Assembly (NCBI GenBank): GCA_947247005.1
Contig: OX365952.1
Location: forward strand, 3,618,501 to 3,682,500
Source: Spisula solida
Lineage: Eukaryota; Mollusca; Bivalvia; Venerida; Mactridae
Length of the DNA stretch: 64,000 nucleotides
Direction of reading: 5' to 3'
The first letter of the stretch is position 1. Each line of letters opens with the position of its first letter. The notes below the pieces were generated by a model. That model saw only the letters and a list, made by a program, of their open reading frames with translations. It did not search any database and had not been told where the DNA came from. The position numbers were made by a program, and so were the translations under genes. Below, in pieces: positions 56,701-64,000 of this stretch.

Positions 56701-59700
56701 TAGTGTATTAGTCAGCAATAAATGTGATTTATCATTCAGAGTTCAATGGTTATCTTACTTAACAAGATCAAGATTAAGGGTTCTGTTGGACCCCCTGAGC
56801 AAAATAGTTGGTCGGACTGACCTGAGCAAATTAGGAGGACGTGAAAACTGAAAAGTACTTTCAGAAGTTCAAAATTTATACCATCAAATAACTCTGGACA
56901 AAAAGCTTACCTGCATTTCTCTATTTCATTTGTGATATTCTTTGAGAATATAAGATCCCATACGAGGTCTCTGACACTACCATGGTCACTCTTAGATACC
57001 TGGATAATGAATATAATACAATGTTTAGGTACAAAGAAACAGAATAGATTGCATGTCAGACAATAAAGTATTATTACATTATACAAACATCTACATTATA
57101 GTTTCTTTTACTTAATCCTCTTCAATTCTGGTTTGCTCCAAACGCCATCATGAAAGAATGCCAATGTTTCCGTATATTCAGCTAATCACACCACTTGACC
57201 TTATGTCAACCCTTTCTCTGTCAGTTCTTGCAAGTTTCTTCACCACTCAAAAATGTTTCAATTCAAGAACTGTTTTATAACAATTTAAAAACAAGAAGGG
57301 TCTTCGACACACACAATGAAATTGCTGTCACATACAGGGCTAATGCATATATATGTCACATTCTACATTTTTAAGACTAAGTCTGACTTTCAGTTTTAAA
57401 ATGTTGGGGAATAAGATCCAAAACGCAGACAAATTGTTCCCATATTTTTTTCAAATTTTGTCTTATAAGTCCAGCCATTTCCTGTAACTATACAGTGTCA
57501 ATCATATACTGAGCGTCAAGCCAGGGAGATATACCATGAAGTACCATTTTTAACAACTTTAGTAAGTCACGCTTCATAGGATGGAACCCACAACCCTCTG
57601 TTCTCAAGGTGGACGCTCTAGCCCTCGGTTACTGAGTATGGTGTGTAAGGAAGGCTCTCTAGTCCTCTGTCACTTAGGACGGTGAGTACATACCTGTATA
57701 GCATGATCATCTACAGTATGTAGAACTTGTCTATCTATGGTCTCCAGTGAGGGTTTCTGGTGGGTGGTAGCTGTCTGTGGTTGAGGAGGAGGTCCGGCAT
57801 CCTTCTCAGTTTTAACTGGGATCAGTTTGAAGGTGGGTGGGGGTGCTGGGGGCTCCTGACCCATATTTCTACAATCATTGATACAGTATATTGCATAAGT
57901 ATAATCAAAAGTATATCACTGAACTAGAATTGCCACCTGGTGATGTATAATACCCCCATAGTACCACCTTATCACAGAAACCATGTAAGCTAAACAACCA
58001 GGCACAACTGAATACAAGCAGCATTTAATCTTCACTACCGTTACAGTAAATTTTAACAAAATATCTCATTCCTAGCAAAAATCATTTTTAGTAATGGAAA
58101 CCTAGACCCTAACAGCCCCACTTTTAATCCCGAGCAGTGTACTCACTCAAGCTATTTGTGTAGCAAGTTCCATTACAATATCTCAATCCGTATGATGGTT
58201 ATTGTCCAAAAACTGATTTTTTATTTTTATTATCAGCTGTGACCTTGACTCCGTACAAAGTTTGATGTTCCTACGCTGATGTGCTTTTGAGTAAATATCA
58301 TCTGACAAACAACTTGGTTTACAGACCAACTAACAAACAGACCTCAGACAAAGAATACACCCATCCTTCTTAAATGAAGGTCATAACAAATAGGTAAGGA
58401 TGAATAACTGTGTATACAGTATACCTTTTCTCTACTTGTATAGGTGTTGTGCTCACAGGAATGTTAGACACCTGACCTTTCTGTGGCTGTGGTACATCAG
58501 TAGTTCCCTTGCCTGGATGATACGTAGCAACACCTTGTCCTTTAGTTCCGGGTGCCACATTGGCATACACACCCTGTTGGGGAGCAGCCCCGTACAAGTA
58601 TTGTTGCTGTAAGAGTTCAGGGGGTGGGGGTGGAAGGTCATCAGCAAAGTCATCGGCGGCTGATGTGGGTTTCTGTCCTCCGATATAAGTACTAGCCAGA
58701 CCCGCTGTAACCTGTAAATAGATAGAGATCATGTCTAGAATAGTATAACATACATCCTTAATCTGCTGCTAAGACCACCTCAATAATAAATTCACCTCAA
58801 TAATTAAAGGCTGTTACCTCAATAAAAAGACAATCTGCATAATAAGACCACCCCAATAATTATACCACCATAATAATATAAACACCTCAATAATAAGATC
58901 AGCACCTCAATAATAAATCCACCTCAATGATAAAACCCCACCTCACTATAAGGCCACCTCAATAATAAGGCCACCTCAATAATTAAACACCTCAATAATG
59001 AGACCACAATAATAATAGGATCATCTTAATAATAAGGACATGCATATATATATATTTATATTAAGTTTATTTTATGTTCAGTAGTTCAATCACAATATTA
59101 TACTTGTAATGAACTCAGTGAAACAAGCAGTATAGTTACAATTTGAGTGTCACAATAGTACATAGCCTTATTGTATGAATGTATTTGCTATATACTGTAT
59201 ACTATACTATGTATTCATAGTTTCCGAGTTAGTCATTTTTAAAGTTACCACTTGTATACAAATGGAACATGATAGACCATGTTCATAGTCAGACTATCAT
59301 ATGACAGCCTATACAAAAGCACAAGTAAAGCAAACAATTGCATGATTGTGATGAAAGTCATAAACAAGACAATTTGAAAATTATGAAAAGCCACAACTCA
59401 GCAACTCAAGCATGGTAATATACCCAATCTTCCAGTCTAAGTGTAAATATAGTCGCACTGCAGTAAATCCATATTTTCTGTCAAGTGTCCATCTAACAAG
59501 GCAGACAAATTGCTGTGTTGGGTACGTATCCATGCAAGCTTGCTAGAGCTACCCGAAGTTTGAAGAAAATGGATCAATCTGAACTCAACTTATTGGGCAG
59601 AAACATTTTTTCTATTTCTAATGTTAGTGACCTTGACTCCACTGACCCCAAATACAATCCTAAGCCAGGTCTCCATGTCAGCTTGCTATATACAAAGTTT

Positions 59701-60187
59701 CATGAAGACGTGTCAATCCAAACTCAAGTTATTGACCGGAAACTCCTTGTTTGACGTTGCTGTCTGCCTCGCAGCCAGTCCACCCACCATATCCCAATCT
59801 AATAACCAGGATTTTCATTGAAAAACCTGGTTAATAATGGGTATGATTAATTGAATATACACTGTTTGCTTGTTTGAACACATTTGACTTAAGAAGTTGG
59901 TATGTGCGGGCAGTGGATCATTCAGTTTTTTCTAAACAAGATTGGCTAATGTCCTCCGACTTGAGGGTTAATTTGAATACTGCAATTCAGATATTTGAAT
60001 ACTTATGACAATTCAGAAACATTATAGAACACATTATGCAATATCATCAGCATAACGAAGTAATTACCTGTTCATCATTAACATCGGATTGTAGTCCAAC
60101 ATTAGCATTACCGATAAGTTTTACATTAGAATCACCAGTATCATCGGACACATCAATGTCAGCGGACACTTTATATGTACTTTCCAT
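43819..60187 (-). CDS. KY-like: Kyphoscoliosis peptidase (KY)/hillarin-like protein, 10 exons, 840 aa
   Basis: Ten GT-AG exons give 2,523 bp with all phases matching. Residues 1-40 are acidic. Residues 41-194 are Pro/Gln-rich and likely disordered (DLPPPPPELLQQQYLYG, GQEPPAPPPTFKLIP). Residues about 195-345 form the transglutaminase-like core: SVRDLVWDLIF, RVIFRWLATKNL, GRTTYAMVFDTMCNYAGL, IISGYAKGADY, then HSWNAVYIYGTWCLIDAHW, with His302 and Asp317 in catalytic spacing. The position where the nucleophilic Cys is expected (about 259-260) holds Arg-Thr. Residues 345-840 hold repeated beta-rich KY modules (QFFKYGLEF, KLNRYGMQES, AAFFRYGLATYQQ, FNEFGLNTLSHHD). KY family proteins work in muscle and cytoskeletal maintenance. 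The Cys loss suggests a scaffold rather than an active peptidase. No signal peptide, so cytoplasmic. Converges with NSMCE4A. Confidence 0.9.
45167..45366 (-). mobile_element. Short element with GTC-GCC hairpin, inverted copy
   Basis: Minus-strand relative of 22585-22816, with TGTCGCCATTCGGCAGAC hairpin (as read on plus) and an ACAG/GACA tract at 45339-45362. KY-like intron 9. Confidence 0.75.
45417..45535 (-). mobile_element. tRNA-derived SINE
   Basis: Minus strand: TGTGGACCAGTGGTTAGTGTG box A and a GGGTTTGATTTCC-type box B. It sits next to the GTC-GCC element, just as the related pair does at 22.3-22.8 kb. Confidence 0.65.
45830..46100. repeat. Dispersed repeat block
   Basis: CCTCTGTAGAGCAACAACCT and GGGTGTTGC-like words match a block at about 14690-14810. 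Class unknown. Confidence 0.4.
46134..46237 (-). CDS. KY-like: KY-like exon 9
   Basis: Residues 484-517 plus two bases, VCEYKIVQEEVNAPEPEPFP and CAYLNWGPGAAFF. Acceptor TATTTTCAG, donor TTCAG|GTATGT. Confidence 0.9.
46240..46720. repeat. TTCAAGG-rich dispersed repeat
   Basis: Many TTCAAGG/ATTCAAG words and TACCATTTTGGCATTTTTTC; an inverted relative is at about 22190-22290. No coding potential. Confidence 0.45.
47014..47383. repeat. 25-bp minisatellite
   Basis: Unit TGTTGACAGGCAATACAAAG TGCAC, about ten copies. An unrelated 65-bp segment (about 47097-47165) splits the array; after it the units vary as CAAGTTAAA. Confidence 0.9.
47580..47960. repeat. 18-bp minisatellite
   Basis: Unit GGGTAACCTAAAAGTGAA, about 20 degenerate copies. 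The unit length keeps frames open on both strands and gives artefactual six-residue repeat peptides. Confidence 0.9.
48034..48680 (-). mobile_element. GGTCA-rich short element, minus copy
   Basis: On the minus strand it starts with an AGCTCA-type stem and about three core units, and ends in hairpin GAGCCCTTTGGACCC followed by TCGTGTT. KY-like intron 8. Confidence 0.85.
48681..49028. repeat. Degraded short-element sequence
   Basis: Two copies of AAGGGCRRTAACTCT and an ACAGACAGACAAGG tract suggest another decayed short element. Confidence 0.45.
49030..49277. mobile_element. MITE with CAGATAAG/CTTATCTG ends, intact copy
   Basis: Ends GCAACAGATAAGG and GCTTATCTGTAGC. Core matches 17563-17757, including CCATTGGGTATTTTA and TTAATTGGGTAATTACCC. 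Confidence 0.75.
49278..50491. other. Intron, nothing recognised
   Basis: AT-rich intron 8 sequence of the KY-like gene. I see no repeat family or coding exon that I can support. Confidence 0.4.
50492..50665 (-). CDS. KY-like: KY-like exon 8
   Basis: Residues 426-483, FENGDEEYHGVKLNRYGMQE to DNVYAQ. Includes a typical GSYILYVYAK strand. Acceptor CTTGTTTCAG, donor CACAG|GTACGA. Confidence 0.9.
51008..51285 (-). mobile_element. Short element ending in TGTTTTACAAACA-type hairpin
   Basis: Minus strand: 5' stem CCCCCCATCTTTGATGAGGGGG, CTGT tract, AAGGTCAAGGTCATTGTGACC, and 3' hairpin GTTTTACAAAC then ATCTCTTGTTTTT. Relative at 19319-19547. It lies between exons 7 and 8 of the KY-like gene, 25 bp from the exon 7 donor. 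Confidence 0.8.
51310..51480 (-). CDS. KY-like: KY-like exon 7
   Basis: Residues 369-425, VTLEEFENMPHMKPQFFKYG to FNFTIQ. Acceptor CTGTTACAG, donor ACAG|GTAAGT. Phase 0 at both ends. Confidence 0.9.
51599..51850 (-). mobile_element. GTCTCCC-hairpin element
   Basis: Minus strand starts TTATGTCTCCCACATATAGT with GGAGGAGAT pairing; includes ATGCATAACTAGGCTTGGTA (plus). Related to 55140-55411. Confidence 0.65.
52231..52522 (-). CDS. KY-like: KY-like exon 6 (His-Asp region)
   Basis: Residues 271-368, (N)YAGLHSKIISGYAKGADY, HSWNAVY and CLIDAHW, then FHYQLDEYFFLTEPAQLIF and PDDCKWQLLERQ. The most diagnostic exon for KY/hillarin. Acceptor TGTTTCAG, donor GACAG|GTATAG. Confidence 0.95.
52610..53050 (+). 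mobile_element. Two tRNA-derived SINE-like segments
   Basis: 52648-52706 has TATGGTCTAGAGGTAAGA and the box B-like GGGTTTGATTACC. 52937-53010 has CGATAGCCAAGTGGTTCGTC and GGGTTCATTCC. Neither forms a credible tRNA. Confidence 0.5.
53335..53557. repeat. 30-bp minisatellite abutting KY-like exon 5 donor
   Basis: Seven or eight units of AATTCACAGAATATCCAATG AAAAACCAC. On the minus strand the array begins four or five bases after the exon 5 GT, and the units contain TTTTGCAG acceptor-like words. Confidence 0.85.
53558..53698 (-). CDS. KY-like: KY-like exon 5 (nucleophile region)
   Basis: Residues 224-270, (R)VIFRWLATKNLKEMSF to GRTTYAMVFDTMC. This exon should hold the catalytic Cys; the aligned position reads R-T-T before Y-A. 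Donor GCAA|GTAAGT. A 30-bp minisatellite begins immediately beyond the donor. Confidence 0.9.
54240..54520 (-). mobile_element. Degraded CGATAG-family element
   Basis: Minus strand matches the second unit of the long copy (ACTTGTTTACCATCATAAAC, CCAACATTTTAACAGAATTA), with a GTCC/GTCT tract at 54465-54495. Confidence 0.6.
55140..55411 (-). mobile_element. GTCTCCC-hairpin element
   Basis: Minus strand opens with the stem GTCTCCCACATA...GGGGGAGAC (55382-55405), then CTGTCTGTCT, and contains TTGGTACCACGCTTAGTTGT. The far end is GTGGGAGACATACC. Confidence 0.7.
55412..56910. other. Intron, nothing recognised
   Basis: AT-rich KY-like intron 4 sequence with a run of G at 56112-56122. No frame or repeat I can support. 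Confidence 0.4.
56911..56999 (-). CDS. KY-like: KY-like exon 4
   Basis: Residues 195-223 plus two bases, VSKSDHGSVRDLVWDLIF to EIEKC. Start of the transglutaminase-like region. Acceptor ATTATCCAG, donor TGCAG|GTAAGC. Confidence 0.9.
57570..57650 (-). mobile_element. tRNA-derived SINE fragment
   Basis: Minus strand has GAGGGCTAGAGCGTCCACC and GGGTTGTGGGTTCCATCC, box A/B-like. KY-like intron 3. Confidence 0.45.
57694..57868 (-). CDS. KY-like: KY-like exon 3
   Basis: Residues 136-194, (R)NMGQEPPAPPPTFKLIP to DDHAIQ. Acceptor ATGATTGTAG, donor ACAG|GTATGT. Confidence 0.85.
58425..58711 (-). CDS. KY-like: KY-like exon 2
   Basis: Residues 41-135 plus two bases. Low-complexity Pro/Gln/Gly-rich (ADDLPPPPPELLQQQ). 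Acceptor CTATTTACAG, donor AAAAG|GTATAC. Confidence 0.8.
58765..59040. repeat. CCACCTCAATAATAA degenerate tandem array
   Basis: Irregular 15-18-bp units of CACCTCAATAATAAGA type, in KY-like intron 1. Confidence 0.75.
59515..59765 (+). mobile_element. Short-element fragment
   Basis: Contains two units of CCATG(C/T)(A/C)AGCTTGCTA with AAGTTTGAAGAAA/AAGTTTCATGAAG and ends in a GGAAACTCCTTGTTTGACG-like sequence, resembling the tandem core organisation of the other families. Confidence 0.45.
60068..60187 (-). CDS. KY-like: KY-like exon 1
   Basis: Residues 1-40, MESTYKVSADIDVSDDTG to DVNDEQ. The start is the first ATG of this open exon. Donor CAG|GTAATT. Phase 0 into exon 2. First-exon status is inferred; no further upstream coding exon is needed. 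Confidence 0.75.
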
Positions 60188-62090
60188 CACTGTATGTTTT
60201 CACAAACCACTTCCTTATAAACATTCATATATCACACAGCAATTAATTTTGTTGCATTCCACAAATTGCTTTTTTAAATGGGAATTGTGTCTATTCTCAA
60301 GAAAGCATTTGAATCCAAGCAGCACTGTTTATATTTCGCAAGCTTTTTTTATATGTCCATGTAGAAATTCGAAACTTTTTAAACTTCTGGACAAAAATTC
60401 CAACTTTTTAAAAACTGTATAGAAATCCCAAATTTTTAAACTTCCATATAAAATTCCCAAAGATCTACCGCACATAATTATCAAACATAATTCATAGAAA
60501 AGTATTTTAATAATTAATTAAATTTTTAATATTAAATTGAAGCAAATTAATTGGTAAACAGCAGTTCTCGAGAAGCACATTTTAATTTTATTCAGAACAA
60601 ACATATAAATGATTAGCATATTCAGCATTTGGCAACTTGAAAGGTTACTTTCTTACATTCTTCGCAATCCTTCCAGAAGATGACAATATATATTATATGA
60701 CAGTCAAAGATTAGGTGCAAACAAACATTTTGTTTGTTTCCTGAGTATCTGAACCCACCCTATTACTGCAATGGTTTTACCCCCAACCCCCTGATTCAGA
60801 TTTACATTTATTCGATCAGGTTTAACAATTTTTTTTCAGTTTTTTAAAGTGGCAGATTCATCCAACCAGTTTTCTTGAACTGTATTCTATTAACCAGTAC
60901 TAAAAGATTCCTGGACTGTATCCTAACCAGTATTAAAACCACCGCATATAAACCGAATCACTGTATGACTTATTGGGATACTTTACAATTCAACTTTTTA
61001 TGACTTTTTGTGATTGAAATTTCCTGTGAATTCCTATCAATGTACGACTTATTGCCAGACTATACAATTCAACGTGTACTTATTGCGATAACTCGAAGTT
61101 GACTCGTATACACCTTGATAACTAACCGTTCCACATGGAACCAACAACTTCTCCACATGTGGAGGAAAATCAACATTTAGACTCAGCTAGGTCATCAAAC
61201 TCCAAATATTTTCTATAACTTGGCCTTATTTCATTATAAGAATCACGAAGGTGTATCATATAGTGCCAATACTAATCACATATCTGACACAGTCTATTAT
61301 TAACATTATTATGACATACTGTACTTGGAGAGCTGACATTATTAGTATGAGTGTCAATAAACATTACCCAAGTTTTCTATCATATAATATTGCTAACATA
61401 TAATTATAGTATTGTTATTTACTATTTACTTGGCGAATTTCTCATGGTTTATTTGGGTTTAACGCAGTTTCTTAATAATTATTCAGTTATACAGCAACTG
61501 ATTAATCTAACTAGTTTTCCTGGACTGTATACAAGAAATGACTTATTATTATACCCTTCTACAAGAAACTCAGGCAATTTCTCCACAAGTGGAGGAAAAT
61601 CTACATTGTAACATGGTCGAGTTAAACTACGCAAATAGGTAACCTTACTAAATTATGGTATGTACAAGAAGATATATTTTTCATATCTAAAATGCACACT
61701 TTTCACCAAAAAAATTCAAATCTAAAATTAACACTTTTCACAATGAAAATATTTTGCATCAATTCATAAATTATAATCCAAAAGAAATATGTGCACCAAC
61801 AAATCCCAACTTGACATTATGGACATTTTGTCAATTTTGACCATAAATGATCTGACATCTCGATTTTACTACTATATCTCCTCAACAAATATTGGAAGGT
61901 TTAACCATGGAATGTATACAATTCTAAACAGATAAAGTAAGAATTAAGGCTTCTACACCACTGGTTTATTAGTATAGAAGTTGAGGACAAAATGTTCATG
62001 TATGAATTATGACTTATTGATGATAGGACCATATATGTATATAATATAACTAGTCATAGAAATATGGCCAATTGGTTTCAAATTTGTACT
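60188..62090. other. Upstream of KY-like gene
   Basis: Presumed 5' UTR or promoter region and beyond, AT-rich. A repeated word CTCCACA(A/T)GTGGAGGAAAATC occurs at about 61150 and 61580. No promoter motif I can defend. Confidence 0.35.
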
Positions 62091-62139
62091 TCCATTGAAA
62101 AAGAAAATGTTCAGAAGGGAACAGAACAGGTTGACAATT

Positions 62140-62332
62140 AAATGTACTATTAAATGTACTAATGAATACAGAATTGAATGTACTATTGAATGCACTAACG
62201 AATGTACTATTGAAAGTACTAATGAATACACAATTGAATGTACTATTGAATGTACTATTGAATGCACCTTGAATGTACTATTGAATACACCTTTGAATGT
62301 ACTATTGAATTCACAATTGAATGCACCTTGAA
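62140..62332. repeat. 12-bp minisatellite
   Basis: Unit ATTGAATGTACT with ACTAATGAATAC variants, about 16 units. The unit length gives artefactual four-residue repeat frames. Confidence 0.9.
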
Positions 62333-62961
62333 TGAAGATCTTCTAAGGCCAGAGTTATTTGATTTTTCGTTACTCGGACCCTCCTGCCAATTTTTTTGTC
62401 ATTTTAAAAAAAAAATTGGAAAAAACAAAATTAATATTTTGATGATAAATGTACCAGCCTTGTTTTATTATTTCATTATTTTGTTAATATTAAGTTATAT
62501 TATATTAGTGTTTCACTGCAGTGTACTAGTCTTCAGATAAATTGGCTGTTTTCTTGAAAACTAACACTATTGATGATGTTGATTGCTTTAAATCTCACCG
62601 TCATTGACTATTCTACCACTACCAGCTTGTGGAAGCAATATTTTTGGAGTTTTTATTTTTATTTTTCCCCTCCTCCTGCCGACGTTTCACTCCAAAAATT
62701 CTGAGTAACAAAAAATTAAAAACCTCTAGCCTAAGGATAGAAGAGGTCATATCGAACCTATAGGAAGACCTATCTCTATTAAGGAAGATTACTCATCAAC
62801 CCCATTTGAGATATTTGTCCAAAATCCCCAACATTTTCTACAATTACATTAGTTGGGTTGATTAGTTGAGGGAGAGGAAACAGACAAAATTTTAATTTGT
62901 GCCCGATAAGTTTTTCCTGCTAACAGTATTATCACAATCACACATGTATCAGTTGTCCAGA

Positions 62962-63403
62962 TAATACAGTGTAGCAATACCACGTGACTATTAGCTACAG
63001 TTACAAGAAGAAATTTGTAAACATTGGAAAATAAAATAGCCATAAGTATTTTATTTCTTCATCAATTTCTATAAAATATATGCGGGCTGCCACGCTAATG
63101 GGGAAATAATTTGCTTTCCATGAAATAAAAGATGTATTTCAGCAGCATGACCGATTTTTCCATTACCCTGTGAAATCTACAGGTTCCACGGTTTCACAAG
63201 TTAATGGACAAAATGGCAAAGCCGTTGAAAAAGATCTTACATTTCATGAAAAGCAAATAATTGTCCCCTTAGCGTGGCATATATTTCATAGAAATCGCCA
63301 AAGAAATAAAATACTTATGGCTATTTTATTTTCCAATGTTCACAAATTTCTTCTTGTAACTGTAGCCAAAAGTCACATGGTATTGCTACACTGTAATATA
63401 GGG
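62962..63403. mobile_element. ~440-bp near-perfect palindrome (foldback)
   Basis: Arms start CAGTGTAGCAATACC and run inward through GGCTACAGTTACAAGAAGAA-like and AAAATAAAATAGCCATAAG sequence, meeting near 63180 with almost no spacer. About 85-90% identity by eye. No coding capacity. Confidence 0.8.
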
Positions 63404-63718
63404 TACATACACTGTCAGAGGATGATACAAATTGACCATGAGTGAAATTAAGTGTCAATTTTCAATTAACATAGTATTGTGATGTGCTACATAAGTTTTT
63501 CACTTATCAAAGTGAAAAATGATTCCTTATTTACAGTGTGTCGTAAAATAGCCTTAAGGAGAATTCAAAACCACACTTTGTGCAACCAAATCAATACAGT
63601 GATGTATGTTAACAAGTCCTTCAATGTTTAGTATAACCAATAGACGGTCATGCAGTACAAACATATAGTGCGCCCAGGATAATGTGACTTTTATAAACAG
63701 ATATGGTCAGTTTTGTAT

Positions 63719-64000
63719 AACAAGAGGGCCATTGGCCCTAAGCGCTCACCTGATGACTAGCAGTTTAGGCAGAATCAGTATTTGTTATGATATGACCTTA
63801 ATAAATGATTTAGATTTTACAGTGACACACTTTGTGCTCCAGTTTAATAACGTTGAGGTAACAAATGTGACCTTTAGAGTATAAACAAGGTTTTTCTTTG
63901 ATGTGACATGGTGACCTAGTTTTTTACCCAATATGACCTTATTTTGAACTTGGCCTAGATTTTACGGATACACATTGTGCAAACGTTTCATAAAGATTAG
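63719..64000 (-). mobile_element. GGTCA-rich short element, runs off window
   Basis: Minus strand ends with hairpin GGGCCAATGGCCC then TCTTGTT at 63719; core units continue to the window edge. Confidence 0.75.

Noticed and set aside
60036..60422. 128-codon plus-strand frame
   Set aside because: Antisense to KY-like exon 1, which fits phase and splice sites on the minus strand.
62007..62540. Repeat peptides ECTIECTN and HSIVHSLV
   Set aside because: 12-bp satellite translations, followed by low-complexity frame.

Overview
This is eukaryotic, AT-rich, intron-rich and repeat-dense DNA. The repeat content (short elements with CCGT-type tetranucleotide tracts and about 160-bp internal tandem units, tRNA-derived SINEs, CR1/L2-like LINE debris) and the proteins point to a mollusc, most likely a bivalve; the species cannot be fixed from sequence alone. 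There are no bacterial operons, CRISPR arrays or viral genomes.

Three genes can be built by hand with GT-AG introns. (1) 3.8-7.8 kb, minus strand: a putative two-exon, 526-residue type I membrane receptor with a signal peptide, cysteine-rich lectin/WSC-like ectodomain, one transmembrane helix and a tyrosine-rich tail. Its single intron is almost exactly a 2.4-kb inverted-repeat element. (2) 11.3-37.0 kb, plus strand: NSMCE4A (Nse4 kleisin of the SMC5/6 complex). Ten exons and 951 bp of CDS give 316 residues, with every phase matching. (3) 43.8-60.2 kb, minus strand: a kyphoscoliosis peptidase (KY)/hillarin-like protein. Ten exons and 2,523 bp of CDS give 840 residues, with every phase matching. 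Its transglutaminase-like core keeps His and Asp but appears to lack the catalytic Cys. Genes 2 and 3 converge tail to tail.

The rest is mobile and repetitive DNA: hairpin MITEs (0.4-2.4 kb), a long-TIR element with a 5-bp target duplication (8.4-10.8 kb), many short elements of one shared architecture (13-64 kb), nested insertions (15.0-16.9, 17.6-18.4 and 25.4-27.9 kb), minisatellites of 12, 18, 25, 30, 38 and 45 bp, a decayed LINE (32.9-35.4 kb) and a 440-bp palindrome (63 kb).

The best candidates for something new are: the superfamily of elements that share 5' and 3' hairpins and a CTTGTTT end although their sequences differ; a 38-bp minisatellite that is an amplified copy of the NSMCE4A exon 9 splice acceptor; three copies of the NSMCE4A last-exon acceptor; a gene whose intron coincides with a transposon; and the Cys-less KY core.
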